Position numbers and translations under genes: made by a program. 64,000 nucleotides of DNA, taken from positions 14,126,213 through 14,190,212 of the forward strand of contig OZ234493.1 of assembly GCA_965153455.1 (NCBI GenBank), read 5' to 3'. The notes under the pieces are model-generated. The model did not search any database. It saw only the letters and a list, made by a program, of their open reading frames with translations, and was not told the origin of the DNA. This document shows, one piece after another, positions 36,774-48,296 of this stretch. The stretch is from Sphagnum compactum. Lineage: Eukaryota > Bryophyta > Sphagnopsida > Sphagnales. The first letter of the stretch is position 1. Each line of letters opens with the position of its first letter.

Positions 36774-39700
36774 ATGGAAGAAATTGCAGAGAAGGCAGGG
36801 TCAATCAAGAGGATAAAACTGCAAAACTTCATGTGCCATAGTAGCTTGATCATTGAGCTTGAGGACCACGTGAATTTCATCACAGGGCAGAATGGGAGTG
36901 GCAAGAGCGCCATCCTCACTGCTCTCTGTGTTGCATTTGGAATCAAAGCACGGGGCACACAGCGGGCATCCTCCTTGAAGGATTTTATCAAGAATGGATG
37001 TGGCTATGGTTCTGTGTCGGTTGACATTAAGAATGAAGGAGAGGATGCCTTCAAACCTTCCTTGTATGGTAAGGTCATCACAGTGGAGCGCCGAATCACA
37101 GAGACCACCCAGACCTTCTGTATGAAGGATGAGAAGGGCAAGAAAGTTGCCGGCAAGAGGGAGGACCTTCAAGAGCTTTTGGACCATTTCAACATCGAGG
37201 TGGACAATCCTTGTGTCATCATGACACAAGACAAAAGCCGAGAGTTCCTCCATGCCGGGAGTGGCAAGGAAAAATTCAAGTTTTACTTTAAAGCTACACT
37301 GCTGCAGCAAGTGGCAGAGCTCCTGATGACAATACGGGAGAAAATTGAGAATGCAGGTGCTGTGGTTGAAGAGCTCAAACAGGAGATGGTGCCATTCATT
37401 GAGGAGCTCAAAACTCTAGATGAGCAGATCAGGAATGCGCAGGAAATTGAAGAGATGGCACAGCAGGTTGGTGTTCTAAAGAAGAAACTTGCTTGGTGTT
37501 GGGTATATGATACACAGAAGAAGCTCCAACTAGAAGCACAAAACCTTGAGAAGTTTCAGAGCCGCATTCCAACCTGCCAGAGAAAGATTGATGAAGCTGA
37601 GGAGGTGACCAAAAATGTGCAGGAGGCCATCCGCCTGAAGCGAGCTTCAATTGCTAGCCTACTTGAAACATCTAATCAACAGAGGAATTCCCAAAATGAG
37701 CTTCAGCAAGCACTCTCCCTAGCAACTCGGGAAAAAGCAGGATTGGAAGAGGACTTGAACAACAAGCAGCGTCAGATTGCAAGGCAGATGGAGCAGTTGC
37801 AAACACTTGAGCAACATGTTACAGAAGTTCGCAATCGTCATGTCCAGGATACTCAAGCTGAAGAGGCAGTAAGACAGGAGCAGTTTGAAAAGCTTAACCT
37901 GAATGTTGAAGCTGCGCAAAGTGAGCTCAGACAGATTCGAGAAGAGGAAGCAAACCTGCAAGGACAAGTTGATGCCATGAATCAGCAAGTCAATGGGATC
38001 AAGTCAGAAATGGAAGAGCTTGGAGCCAAGCTTCGAGATACACAGGGCTACATTCGGCGGCTCAAGTCCCAGCAGTCCAATGTGATGACCACGTTTGGAG
38101 GAGACAAAGTCCTGAAGCTGCTCCAAACAGTGGAGGCTCAGTCCCGTGGGTTTACAAGCCCACCAGTTGGCCCTCTTGGTTCACACACCGCACTGGTTGG
38201 AAATGATAAATGGTCACTTGCAATCGAAGTAGCGGTTGGCAAGCTCCTGAATGCTTTTATTGTCACCAATCAGAAGGATATGCTACTACTTCGTAAATGT
38301 GCCCAATGGTCAAACTATGGTTATGTTCAGATCATCATATATGATTTTGATCGGCCTCCTTTGCAGTTGCCACCACATCTGTTGCCTGACTCTAGTCTCA
38401 GGACTGTTATGTCAGTTCTTCAGTCTGATAATCATGTTGTCATGAATGTCCTGGTGGACCAGGGAAGCATTGAAAGGCAAGTCCTGGCAAAAGACTACAA
38501 CGAAGGGAAGCTCATTGCCTTTGGTAATTCTCATCTCAGTAACAATGTGAAGGAGGTTTTGACTGCAGATGGAATAAAACTGTTTTCTCGAAATGGTAGT
38601 GAGACTATACTGAACAGGGATCGGCGAGTCCAAGGGCGACTTGGGGTTCATGTTGGCCATCAATTGGAGACGGCAGAGGTTGAGGCCTCTGCACTGCAGG
38701 GAACTATCCATTCAGCTGAGAACCGCAAGAGAGCTGCTGCTGATTCTGCTCACAACTTCCAGATGCAATTACAGGCTACGAGAAGGAGACGACAGGACTT
38801 CCAGCGGAACATCACTGGGCTTGAGTTGCAATTGCGAGACATGCAAAATGCTGCTCAAGCAGAGTCGGCCATGGATGTGGAGCCTGATGTCAACGAGCTT
38901 GAAGGGGAGATTTCAAAGGCGAGGGAAGGGATACAGGCAAATGAAGACATGCTGGTGAAGTTGACATTCAGTCTTCAGAGGGCCCAAGAAAAGGTTGATG
39001 CAGCAAAAGCTCATTTTGATGCACTCCGGGAGTCAGCAAGAGGAGACATTGAAGCCACCGAGGTGGCTGAAGAAGAACTTCTTACCCTTGAGGAGGAACT
39101 CAGAACAGCTGTCCTCGCTTTAGAGCATTTTCAGAAAATCATGCAAACCAGGGTTTTACCGGACATATGTGAAGCTGAGAAAGCAGTTGAGAATCTCCGC
39201 CAGGAGTTAGAGGAAACCACTGGCAAAGCATCCCAAGTTTGTCCAGAGGAGGAGGTGACAGGTCTTGGTGGAGTTGATAAAAGCCCTCAGGAGTACAGCA
39301 TCATTCTTTGTCGCCTTCAAGATCAGGTGCGTAGGGAAGAGCGAAACAATGAGCCTCTAGAAGATCTTGAAAACAAGCGCCAGAAAATTGAGCGCCGTGT
39401 GGTGAAGAAAGAGCTCACGTATAAAAGCCTCAAAGGGAAGCTTGAACTTTTGGACGGAACTTATCAGATCCGATTAAAAAAGTTCCAAAAGAATGCTATT
39501 CGGCTTCGACAGCAGCTTACATGGCAATTTAATGGGCACTTACGAAAAAAGGGCTTCAGTGGGAGTGTCAAAGTGGACTACTCTACTGAGACGCTCTCGT
39601 TAGAAGTGCAGATGCCTCAGGATGTCTCTAACAGTGCTGTCAGGGACACCCGAGCTCTATCAGGTGGTGAGAGATCCTACTCCACATTGTCTTTTGCGTT

Positions 39701-39914
39701 GGCTCTTCATGAGATGACTGAAGCACCATTTCGTGCCATGGATGAGTTTGATGTCTTCATGGATGCAATCAGTAGAAAAATCAGCCTTGATACTGTTGTG
39801 GATTTTGCTGTCCAGCAAGGATCTCAGTGGATTTTCATCACACCTCATGACATCTCCTCAGTGAAAGCAGGGCCATTTGTAAGGAAGCAGCAAATGTCTG
39901 CACCCCGCCCTTGA
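36774..39914 (+). CDS. SMC6: SMC6, structural maintenance of chromosomes protein (left copy)
   Basis: A single uninterrupted frame of 1,046 aa from ATG at 36774. The open frame extends seven codons further up to a TTG, but TTTTTCTGGCAG directly before the ATG looks like a splice acceptor, so a 5' UTR intron is possible. SMC6 pairs with SMC5 in the nuclear SMC5/6 complex for recombinational repair and replication-fork stability. Domains: N-terminal ATPase half with Walker A GQNGSGKS (38-45), coiled coil from about 185 to 440, hinge about 455-640, coiled coil to about 880, then the C-terminal half with signature LSGGERS (962-968) and Walker B RAMDEFD with D990/E991. The length is normal for the family. 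No introns interrupt it, unlike its intron-rich neighbours, so it may be a retrocopy, though no poly(A) tract was seen. It appears intact. Confidence 0.95.
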   Translation: MEEIAEKAGSIKRIKLQNFMCHSSLIIELEDHVNFITGQNGSGKSAILTALCVAFGIKARGTQRASSLKDFIKNGCGYGSVSVDIKNEGEDAFKPSLYGKVITVERRITETTQTFCMKDEKGKKVAGKREDLQELLDHFNIEVDNPCVIMTQDKSREFLHAGSGKEKFKFYFKATLLQQVAELLMTIREKIENAGAVVEELKQEMVPFIEELKTLDEQIRNAQEIEEMAQQVGVLKKKLAWCWVYDTQKKLQLEAQNLEKFQSRIPTCQRKIDEAEEVTKNVQEAIRLKRASIASLLETSNQQRNSQNELQQALSLATREKAGLEEDLNNKQRQIARQMEQLQTLEQHVTEVRNRHVQDTQAEEAVRQEQFEKLNLNVEAAQSELRQIREEEANLQGQVDAMNQQVNGIKSEMEELGAKLRDTQGYIRRLKSQQSNVMTTFGGDKVLKLLQTVEAQSRGFTSPPVGPLGSHTALVGNDKWSLAIEVAVGKLLNAFIVTNQKDMLLLRKCAQWSNYGYVQIIIYDFDRPPLQLPPHLLPDSSLRTVMSVLQSDNHVVMNVLVDQGSIERQVLAKDYNEGKLIAFGNSHLSNNVKEVLTADGIKLFSRNGSETILNRDRRVQGRLGVHVGHQLETAEVEASALQGTIHSAENRKRAAADSAHNFQMQLQATRRRRQDFQRNITGLELQLRDMQNAAQAESAMDVEPDVNELEGEISKAREGIQANEDMLVKLTFSLQRAQEKVDAAKAHFDALRESARGDIEATEVAEEELLTLEEELRTAVLALEHFQKIMQTRVLPDICEAEKAVENLRQELEETTGKASQVCPEEEVTGLGGVDKSPQEYSIILCRLQDQVRREERNNEPLEDLENKRQKIERRVVKKELTYKSLKGKLELLDGTYQIRLKKFQKNAIRLRQQLTWQFNGHLRKKGFSGSVKVDYSTETLSLEVQMPQDVSNSAVRDTRALSGGERSYSTLSFALALHEMTEAPFRAMDEFDVFMDAISRKISLDTVVDFAVQQGSQWIFITPHDISSVKAGPFVRKQQMSAPRP

Positions 39915-42782
39915 GTCTTGTCTTGCAAGAAGGCAACCCACAAATATCATTGGGACAACAATGCTAGAACTTTCCTCCAGAACTTGCATTGCTTTATCAT
40001 TGTGATCATAAAAGTGGGTATTGATACAAAAGTGCCCCATAGGACTTCTTGATTTGTGCCACATCAGGTGACAAACACTGAGAGTTCCAGGGAGATTGCA
40101 CTACTCGTTCTCTTATGTGTGTATAACAGCTGACCCAGAGGTTATTGAGGGAAATTTGGCTAGCTCTGCCTACTAATTTGCATGCAGTCATTGCATCTTA
40201 CAGCCAGTAGGGCTTATTGGTCAATGGGTGTGAGAATGGTTTACCTTCTTTCTGCAGGGCTCTGGATTCACCTGTATGATCACATGAACTGCAGGCTGAT
40301 GGAGTTGATCATTCATGTACAGAAGCTGTTGTTCAAGTCTTGCGTTTGCCATGAATGCACTGCTTGTCACCCACTGGAAGCCTGAAATGGGACCTCACTT
40401 GTCAATACTTCAACGATTTCAAAGTCTTGTCAAGTCTCCAGTTGGCAGTGAACAGCAATGGTGTAACAGTCTACTCACATCACAAACATTGCCAATAGCA
40501 GGATGCCCTTGGAGCACATAACAGGTTGGATATGGGATCTCAGGACAAATACAATGAACATAGTTTTTTCATAGTAATTTCATAATTTACACTTTCATGG
40601 ATTTTATCACAATGGTAACTTCTTTGTGTGGGCATGGGAAGTGGGTGCACTATAAGCACGTGTACTACATTTTGTAACATGTAATGGGCAAATGAAAATT
40701 CAATCATCATCCAACTTGTAGTTGGAATAAAATTCAACACTTGACAAATTGTGTTAAGTGAATTGATTTTAATTGTTTAATGTAGAAAATGAAGCATAAT
40801 CCAAATCGACAAACTCGTAATGTTTGTAGATGGAATATTATATTTGTTTTATTTTTTTCATTCACTTTTATTCATGAATGTGAAGTGCAAAAAAATCCAT
40901 CTCATTTATATTGTTGAGTTTTGTGAAAAAGTAAATTGAAATTAAATATACAACATCGATGTACCTCAATTGAAAATAATGTTTCCCTTATTCAATTTAT
41001 TCCATAATCCAATTTCAAGAATTATGTAAAGCCTTTCAACAAATGCCACCTCCTATACAACTTTTATTCATTTCCAAATCTCATTGTATTCAAATGTTAC
41101 AAAAGTTTTGATTCATTGTCAAATTTCATCCACGTTTAAAAGATTGTCATGTGGCAGAATAAATATGTTTCGATGTCATTAAATATTTGATGTGGCAAGG
41201 TATATTTCAAGAATATTTTATATTTGTGGCAAAAAATATTTTGAAAAGATTCTTGTACGCTCACATGTTTACCCTCATGTGATCACAAGTTAACATTTAG
41301 TTGTAGAAAAACCTTCTTGTAAAAATAATAATGGACAACAATAATGATAATAATCATGTGAGGGAACAACAACACTTGATTATTATTGACACTATTGTAA
41401 TACCTTTTCAAGTTTGGCATCTTATTGTTGAAAAAATATATATTTATTTTGAAAAAATTATTTCGATGCAATTTTTTTTTAATTATTTAAATTAAAAAAT
41501 ATCGGCATGTTTTTCATCACTAATGTTCTATACAAACATTTTGCGTCACAATCGAGGTTTTGATCCCAAAACCTCCATTGCAGGAAACATGGCACCAACC
41601 ATTGACATTCCATCAATCACTAAAGAGTAGGGTTTATTTTTTAGATTTATTACATACACAATTTTTTTTTAAAAACGAAAAAAACCATGTGATAGAATAA
41701 CACAATTCTTTACAAAACTAAACTATCATGCCCATAAAAAAACGTCGGTAAACAAATTTTGGTTTCATAATTGTTTTTTAAATTTTCAATACAAAGGGAT
41801 CGTCGAACCTAGAAATGTATTATGGTATTGTTGGAATAGCTTAAATAGGTACAAAAGATGATGACGAATGGAAATTGAAAAGCACAAGTTTCAAACTTTT
41901 GTCTCAACTCTTACCTCATTGACATTATAAAACATTGTCACAAGGAAACCATATTGTAAGGACAACAATTCTTTCACATCCTATAAAGCATTTGGATTTG
42001 CAAAATTTTAATTTTAATTTTTTCATAACTAGTAATAAATTCCAATTTAACAATGTTTTGAAAGGTTAATAGTTGTATTATTACATGTAAATGAATTTTT
42101 TCCCTTGGAGGTCATACATGAATTAGTTAGTTGTAATCAATAATTTTTTAAAACAAATAATATTTTTTAATTAAAAAAACTAATTTCAAATTTTAAAAAA
42201 TGTTATTTTTTTTATTGATATAATTTTCAAATTTATGGTTAATGTAATTATGTATATGACATTAAACATTTAATTTTAAGGGCATGACTTTCCATTTTAA
42301 AACATCATATCATGTTGGTGAATATTTGACAATTTAACATTTATTCTTCAATGATCATATATATCGGTTGGTTTAGGTGCTTCACTATTCAAAGGTTATA
42401 GCTTTTTATTATTTCAAGTTCATGTTTATTGGTGAAGGTTGGAGTCAATAACCGAATTATAATATTTGGAGGGTAAAAAATATTGTTGTAAGGTTAAATA
42501 ACAACTATGGGGTGAACCTACTATTAGTTTATATGTTGAATTTTTAATAATAATTTATTAAAAATAATAAGATTTTTAAAATGAAGATTATATATATATA
42601 TATATCATTTTTTTCAAAAACATTCACATTTGATTTTAAATGCATTACAACTTAAACAACATTTAAAACATCGTATGTGTAAACAATATACAAAATTGCA
42701 ATAACATTATTGATCACACTATGATAATGTGAAATTTTTTAAAATATGCTTAAAATGGGTTTTGATAATAATGTGAATTAAA
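39915..42782. other. SMC6 3' flank and AT-rich inner part of the left arm
   Basis: A likely 3' UTR continues to about 40.7 kb, where AATAAA occurs at 40727-40732. The rest is AT-rich and gene-free. 40936-42782 is also homologous, a few percent diverged, to 62150-64000 in inverted orientation. The mirror is 48381-51248. Confidence 0.7.
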
Positions 42783-43147
42783 GATTGCCAAAGAAATTGT
42801 AGACAATTGGCTAGAAAAGCATGGATATCGCTGTTGCCATCAAATCTCTCTCAAGCTCTGGAATCAAGTCTATTCTCGAAAGAAGAACAAGAAACAACAA
42901 CAAGAACACGAAACAAGAACAAGAACAAGACCAAGAAACAGCAACAAAAACAAGAACAAGAAACAGCAATAAGAAAAAGAAACAAGAACACGAAACAAGA
43001 ACACAAAACAAAAACAAGAAACTATCAAGCTATCACATCTCTATCAATCTGTCGATGGATCAAGTCTATTCTCGAAACAAGAACAAGAACAAGACGGGGA
43101 ATTCAGTAGCGAATAGCGAGAGCATGAGAAAAGAAGTATGGAAAAGT
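42783..43147 (+). repeat. 365-bp insertion of AACAAGAA-type repeats at the inner palindrome edge
   Basis: This replaces a 9-base stretch present at the same place on the right side. Its core (about 42880-43100) is a purine-rich minisatellite built from AAGAAC, AACAAG and AAACA words. A longer block, ATCAAGTCTATTCTCGAAA, occurs twice, near 42864 and 43060, bracketing the repeat. Frames through it are low complexity and not genes. Confidence 0.8.
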
Positions 43148-43195
43148 TACAATACAATGTAACATTTCAAATGTTTTTCCCCAGTTTGTAGTTGA

Positions 43196-44097
<902 letters not shown>

Positions 44098-44994
44098 ATG
44101 TTTTTAAGGTTAATAAATGTTGTTTGAATTAATAAACTTACATAGGATCCAATGCTTTTAAATGACATTGCACATTAAAGTGATTGTTTTTTATTCAATG
44201 CCAAAATGCATGGCTTTAAATATTTTTCATTTTTTAATACACAATTTTGCATGTTTAATGGTGAAAATTCAAAAACAAATGTTCATCATATGAATGTAAT
44301 AAACAATATTATAATCCCAAATCTTGAGGTTTTTTTAGTGACCTTCATTTTGTTTCAAATTTTATAATCATTTATATAAAATGATTATTATATATTTTAT
44401 TTTATAAAATATATTTATTTTATTTATAAAATTATTTTCTAATTTTATTCACAATGAATATTTTCATCATTTTAAAAAATAATTTTCTTTTAATATTGTG
44501 ACTTTTTAAAATATTTATTTATTTTGTTTTATTTTTAATGGGCTAAACTCATTATTTCACATTTATTATTTTTTTCCCCATTTTCACATTACTATTTTTA
44601 ACATATTTAAATTTATTCCTTCATATGTTGACTATTGATCCATTTTCAAAATCACATTTTCATCAACATTTTTTTTTTTAACATTATTTTTTCCACCCAT
44701 CTACATAATCACATTGATCATTTTATTGACAAAAAAATTCGAACCATTTTTTTTTTTAAGCATAAATTTTTAAATTCATCGACAAATAATTCATGTATAA
44801 ATATTTAGGCATCATATTCATTTGGGCACAACTATCACAATGTTAATGGGGTTATATTGTTTAACATGTAAATATAAATGTAAAAAATGCAAAGTGTTAG
44901 ACTTCCTATTTCATTTTAAGTATATTTTTTTTACAACACCATTTATTTTCATGTCATTTACTTCAATCATTAAAAGGTGTTAAGTTTCAACATT
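44098..44994. other. AT-rich spacer sequence, no feature seen
   Basis: Nearly pure A/T with long T runs, without coding potential or detected copies elsewhere in the window. Confidence 0.6.
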
Positions 44995-46533
44995 TTTTAT
45001 TTAACTTTTTTGTTAATTCTTTAAATATTAAATATGTAAATCATGGGTGAAAACACATTAAAATGAAACCAAAATAATAATTGAAAGTTCATTTCAAATG
45101 TATTTAAACTTATCTTAAAATACGAATGTTTGATTTTTTTTTTAAATCCACTTTTAAACCTTTTCAAAATTCAAAACATTTGTTACAAGTTAGCAAATCA
45201 AATGAAGGTGTTCAAAACTTTGAATTTTTTTGAAAACCTTATCACCACAAAACAAAATGGGGTGCTTTAAATATGACATTTTTTAATAAAATCAAGATAT
45301 ATCAATAAAATAATTAGAGAATTATGCAAGGTCAATGAAATAATCACATCACATTTAATTTCTAAAATTCAATCTTATCACTTTTAAGAATGTAACATAA
45401 AACTATGAAGCTTGTAAATCACAAGCAAGTTTAAGATCAAAACTATGTATATTTATTACATAGTTATAGAAATTTATGTTTTTGTTTGCATAAATATTTT
45501 TTCACCTCTTTAGTGGCTATGTATAACTAATATGGCACCAATTTTCCTGCCATGGATTTCACATAAACTATATCAAAACTTTTCAAAACTAAAATTTCAA
45601 TTACCTTCACAATTATATTTCGTGAAGTTTTACATTCATACAATTTATTTCTATCAAATGAATATGTTTACAAAGGTCACAAACATTTTTTTATATATTA
45701 ACTAAAATGAAATTAAACAAGAAATTTTCTAAAGTTTACACATACAAATAAAATGATAAATTTTTTCCATATGAACTATCATATGCGAATCAATGCATCT
45801 TAATGTGACAAAGAATTTTCACATAAATTATCATGTGTGAAGCAATGCATTTTAATGTGCCAAAAGACTTATCACATGATTTTTCACATAAATTATCATG
45901 TGATAGTCAATGCACCTTATTGTGTCAAAAACTTATCATATGACTATTTGTATCAAATCAGCTTGTCCGCATCTCGGACTCTGAGCGTAAATTCTGGAAC
46001 TGTTGATACCGTACAGACACCCCCTTATACCAGTTCGTATTCGTATTCGTACTCGTATTTGTATATGTATAATTGAATAGTTGTGACTGCAATCTTTGCC
46101 CATTGATTTTGTCAGCTCCCCAAAGTGGGTAGGTGCACATGGACTCTCAAGCCTTAAACGTTGAAGTGCATGATAAGGATGGAAAAGCACAGGCTCCTCA
46201 AGGCAGAAAACATATTTGAGGTTTTGTGATATGAAAACAAAAAACTGGAATTTCTTTGGTACCTAAACATGGACTCTTGCCATAAACAATGACCATGAAA
46301 TTTCACTGAATGAAAGGCAACACAGAACCCAGTGATGAAACTGCATACATTTCAACTCATGTGCCCAAAACTTGAGAACAAAATTCACCTAGGAGCACGC
46401 CAAATTTAAGGGAAATCAACCCATCAGGATGAAAAAAGGGTCCAGCATGACCTGCAACAGAAAGTGGAGAAATATCTACGTGGGTAGGAGAAGGTGGTGA
46501 CATCAACTTCTTTGTAAGGCAAACAACTCTAGG

Positions 46534-47047
46534 TCACAACACAAGGAAATAAAAAATAAAAAACTCCTTCCAGGAGGCCAATTTGAAGCGAAAACCCATG
46601 GATATAAGTGCATCGAAAAGAAGACAAACCTGACCTAACCCGCAAACTCGGAGGATGAGGTAGACGAGTGGGAACACCCAAACCCTAGAACCCAAAATGC
46701 TCTTCTGGAGTTCAAATTCAAGGGGGGGGGAAACAGTAACAAAAACATGAGAAAGGATCCCGGAAGGTGGAGACGGTTTGGGAGGTGAAGAGAGAGCGAG
46801 AGAGAGGAGAAGATCGCACTTGCACAGAACGAATCGATGGAGATCGGGAGACTCGCGTTGAGCTTGCCTCCAAACACTTTCGCGAGATGACAAAGCGGAA
46901 AGGAACCTGCACCCACAATCCGAACTCAAGACGGCGGGAAATCTCATCGTCTAGCCAACAGCCGAGATCTCAATCGAAATCTCAAAACGAGGGGCCTATG
47001 TTTTCGCTCATTGACAAAAAAGAAGTGGGTGGCGGGACGAACTCTTG
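46534..47047 (-). pseudogene. GC-rich gene-like block of unknown origin, copy 1
   Basis: Overlapping open frames occur on the minus strand (46534-46947, 46635-46916) and the plus strand (46767-47048) in DNA of much higher GC than its flanks. AAACCCTAG and CT/GA-rich tracts give it the look of a promoter plus first-exon region of a host gene. The frames are not the same in copy 2 (59757-60340) because of indels, which argues against a conserved protein. Confidence 0.35.
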
Positions 47048-47148
47048 AAGCCACATTATTAACTCCCTCAAACATTCCTCCTTTGGGATATGGAAGAATT
47101 TATCGCCTCCTTTTAGGACCGCCATAAAACCATAAGCAATATGAGGTA

Positions 47149-47355
47149 ATGATTAATGATTATCCGACTTGTAGTTGGGTGGATTTTGCTTCCATGATGG
47201 CTTCGTCCTTGGGCAAGCAGGGGTCGTGGGTGCCCTGTAAGCACATTTCATTTTGCAATATGCCATGTATTTTGGGATTAAAGAACCATTCATCCACTAT
47301 CCATCCTAGAGCTCGAATGAGGTTCATAAATTATTATATCGAGCCAAAGTCGTGA
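47149..47355 (+). pseudogene. SWIM-like zinc-finger fragment, copy 1
   Basis: The short frame MINDYPTCSWVDFASMM... has the spacing of a SWIM motif (CxC, then about 20 residues, then CxH), ending WVPCKH. The second Cys of the CxC pair is Trp here. SWIM fingers occur in plant FAR1/MULE-derived and related proteins. There is no upstream transposase domain. It is a remnant; the family call is tentative. Confidence 0.4.
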
Positions 47356-47579
47356 AGGTAATTTTGGTTATAGAGTCATTAGATTGTTGTTAAATAGGAC
47401 TATTACGGGTCTAATTCGACAAATAATGTTGAAAAATATTTTCATTTTTGCTATCATCCAAAACGTTCTTGATGTTCAACTTTCATCCATGTACATGTGG
47501 AAAAATATTTTCCATGTCATTTCTATGTGGCATAAGGATATTATAGTAATCACTAAAAGAAAAACATGTATTTTTTACT

Positions 47580-47810
47580 AGTCTTTGCGACTAAATTTTA
47601 GTTGCAAGAAACATTTTGCAACTAAAATCCCTTTAGTCGCCTACGACAAGTCGCATGTGATAAATTAGTCATAAATGACAAAGGGTATTATATGAAAGAA
47701 AAAGTCAACAAATACATTTCATCCTTTGACTCCATTGTATACGTATTGTCACATGCGACTAAGATGCAACTATTTTGGTCACAATTGAGGGCAAATGATG
47801 TGTTGCCACG
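47580..47810. repeat. Foldback region with TTAGTCGC-type motifs, copy 1
   Basis: Contains a near-palindrome (GCGACTAAATTTTAGTTGC) and a 12-bp perfect inverted repeat (47649-47660 with 47749-47760). Motifs of the AGTCGC type recur. It resembles a small MITE, but ends and target-site duplication are not defined. A diverged copy lies at about 61340-61570. Confidence 0.4.
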
Positions 47811-47890
47811 TGTTTTAATATTTTAATATTTAAATTATTATTATTATTAATTGAATGGCTAAGTCTTTGGTGGACATCCTTCTGGGTTGC

Positions 47891-48296
47891 CTATGTGTTG
47901 ATATTACATTTGCCTGGATGTTTGACACACCAAAGAGGCTGGAAAGGTTCAGCACCGATACCACTGGACACTAACCGGAATCTCCAATCATTCAACCTGT
48001 CAATAGCCTGTGCATATCGTTTTTTCCCATCAGGGTGCTTGTTGCCTGACCAAAGTGATTCAGCCAAAGTTGCAGTACGGGGCCACAGACGGTTGCCAAG
48101 AACTGTAGCATCTGCTTGTTCAGACCAGAGGCTCACCTCTGCACCAATCACAAGAGCAGCTTCAGAAGTTGTCAAATTGAAAGTGATATCATAGTCATAA
48201 ATTTTTGCCCATGTTTTGAAAGGTCCGCACCAGGATCCACCATTGCCACCAGGGTAGTTAAACAGATTCCCTGGGTCATTGCTATCTTCATCATAC
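47891..48296 (-). pseudogene. Beta-hexosaminidase last exon, copy in repeat D1
   Basis: An open exon follows an acceptor AG at 48297-48298 and ends with a stop after [12 protein letters not shown]. It covers the C-terminal 135 or so residues of a plant GH20 enzyme, including [10 protein letters not shown], the WSGN block and the DRLNDWRFR helix. No other hexosaminidase exon is present up to the next copy at 61654, and the DNA upstream is the AT-rich palindrome arm. I therefore read it as an orphan exon carried in a repeat. The presence of the intron edge shows it was copied at DNA level. Confidence 0.85.

Larger units (their letters stand above)
35277..42782 (+). repeat. Left arm of a 7,506-bp palindrome
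   Basis: This is the exact reverse complement of 48381-55886: paired positions sum to 91163 from one end to the other. I compared both boundaries, several AT-rich stretches, the TA microsatellite near 42590 and the full SMC6 reading frame, and found no mismatch or indel. Homology stops at 35277 on the outer side. On the inner side it stops at 42782, where a 365-bp insertion interrupts it. Confidence 0.95.

Noticed and set aside
39915-40740. Retrotransposition hallmark (poly-A tail) after SMC6
   Set aside because: No long A tract or flanking target duplication was found after the stop codon, so retrocopy origin rests only on the absence of introns.
42807-43162. Frames of about 100 codons rich in Lys, Asn, Gln, Arg and Thr
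   Set aside because: They are translations of the AACAAGAA-type minisatellite in several frames and carry no protein information.
47891-48296. Hexosaminidase exon as the 3' end of a working gene
   Set aside because: No other hexosaminidase exon occurs on the minus strand before the next orphan copy 13 kb away, and the adjoining DNA is the palindrome arm. A very long intron cannot be excluded, but the repeat context argues against it.
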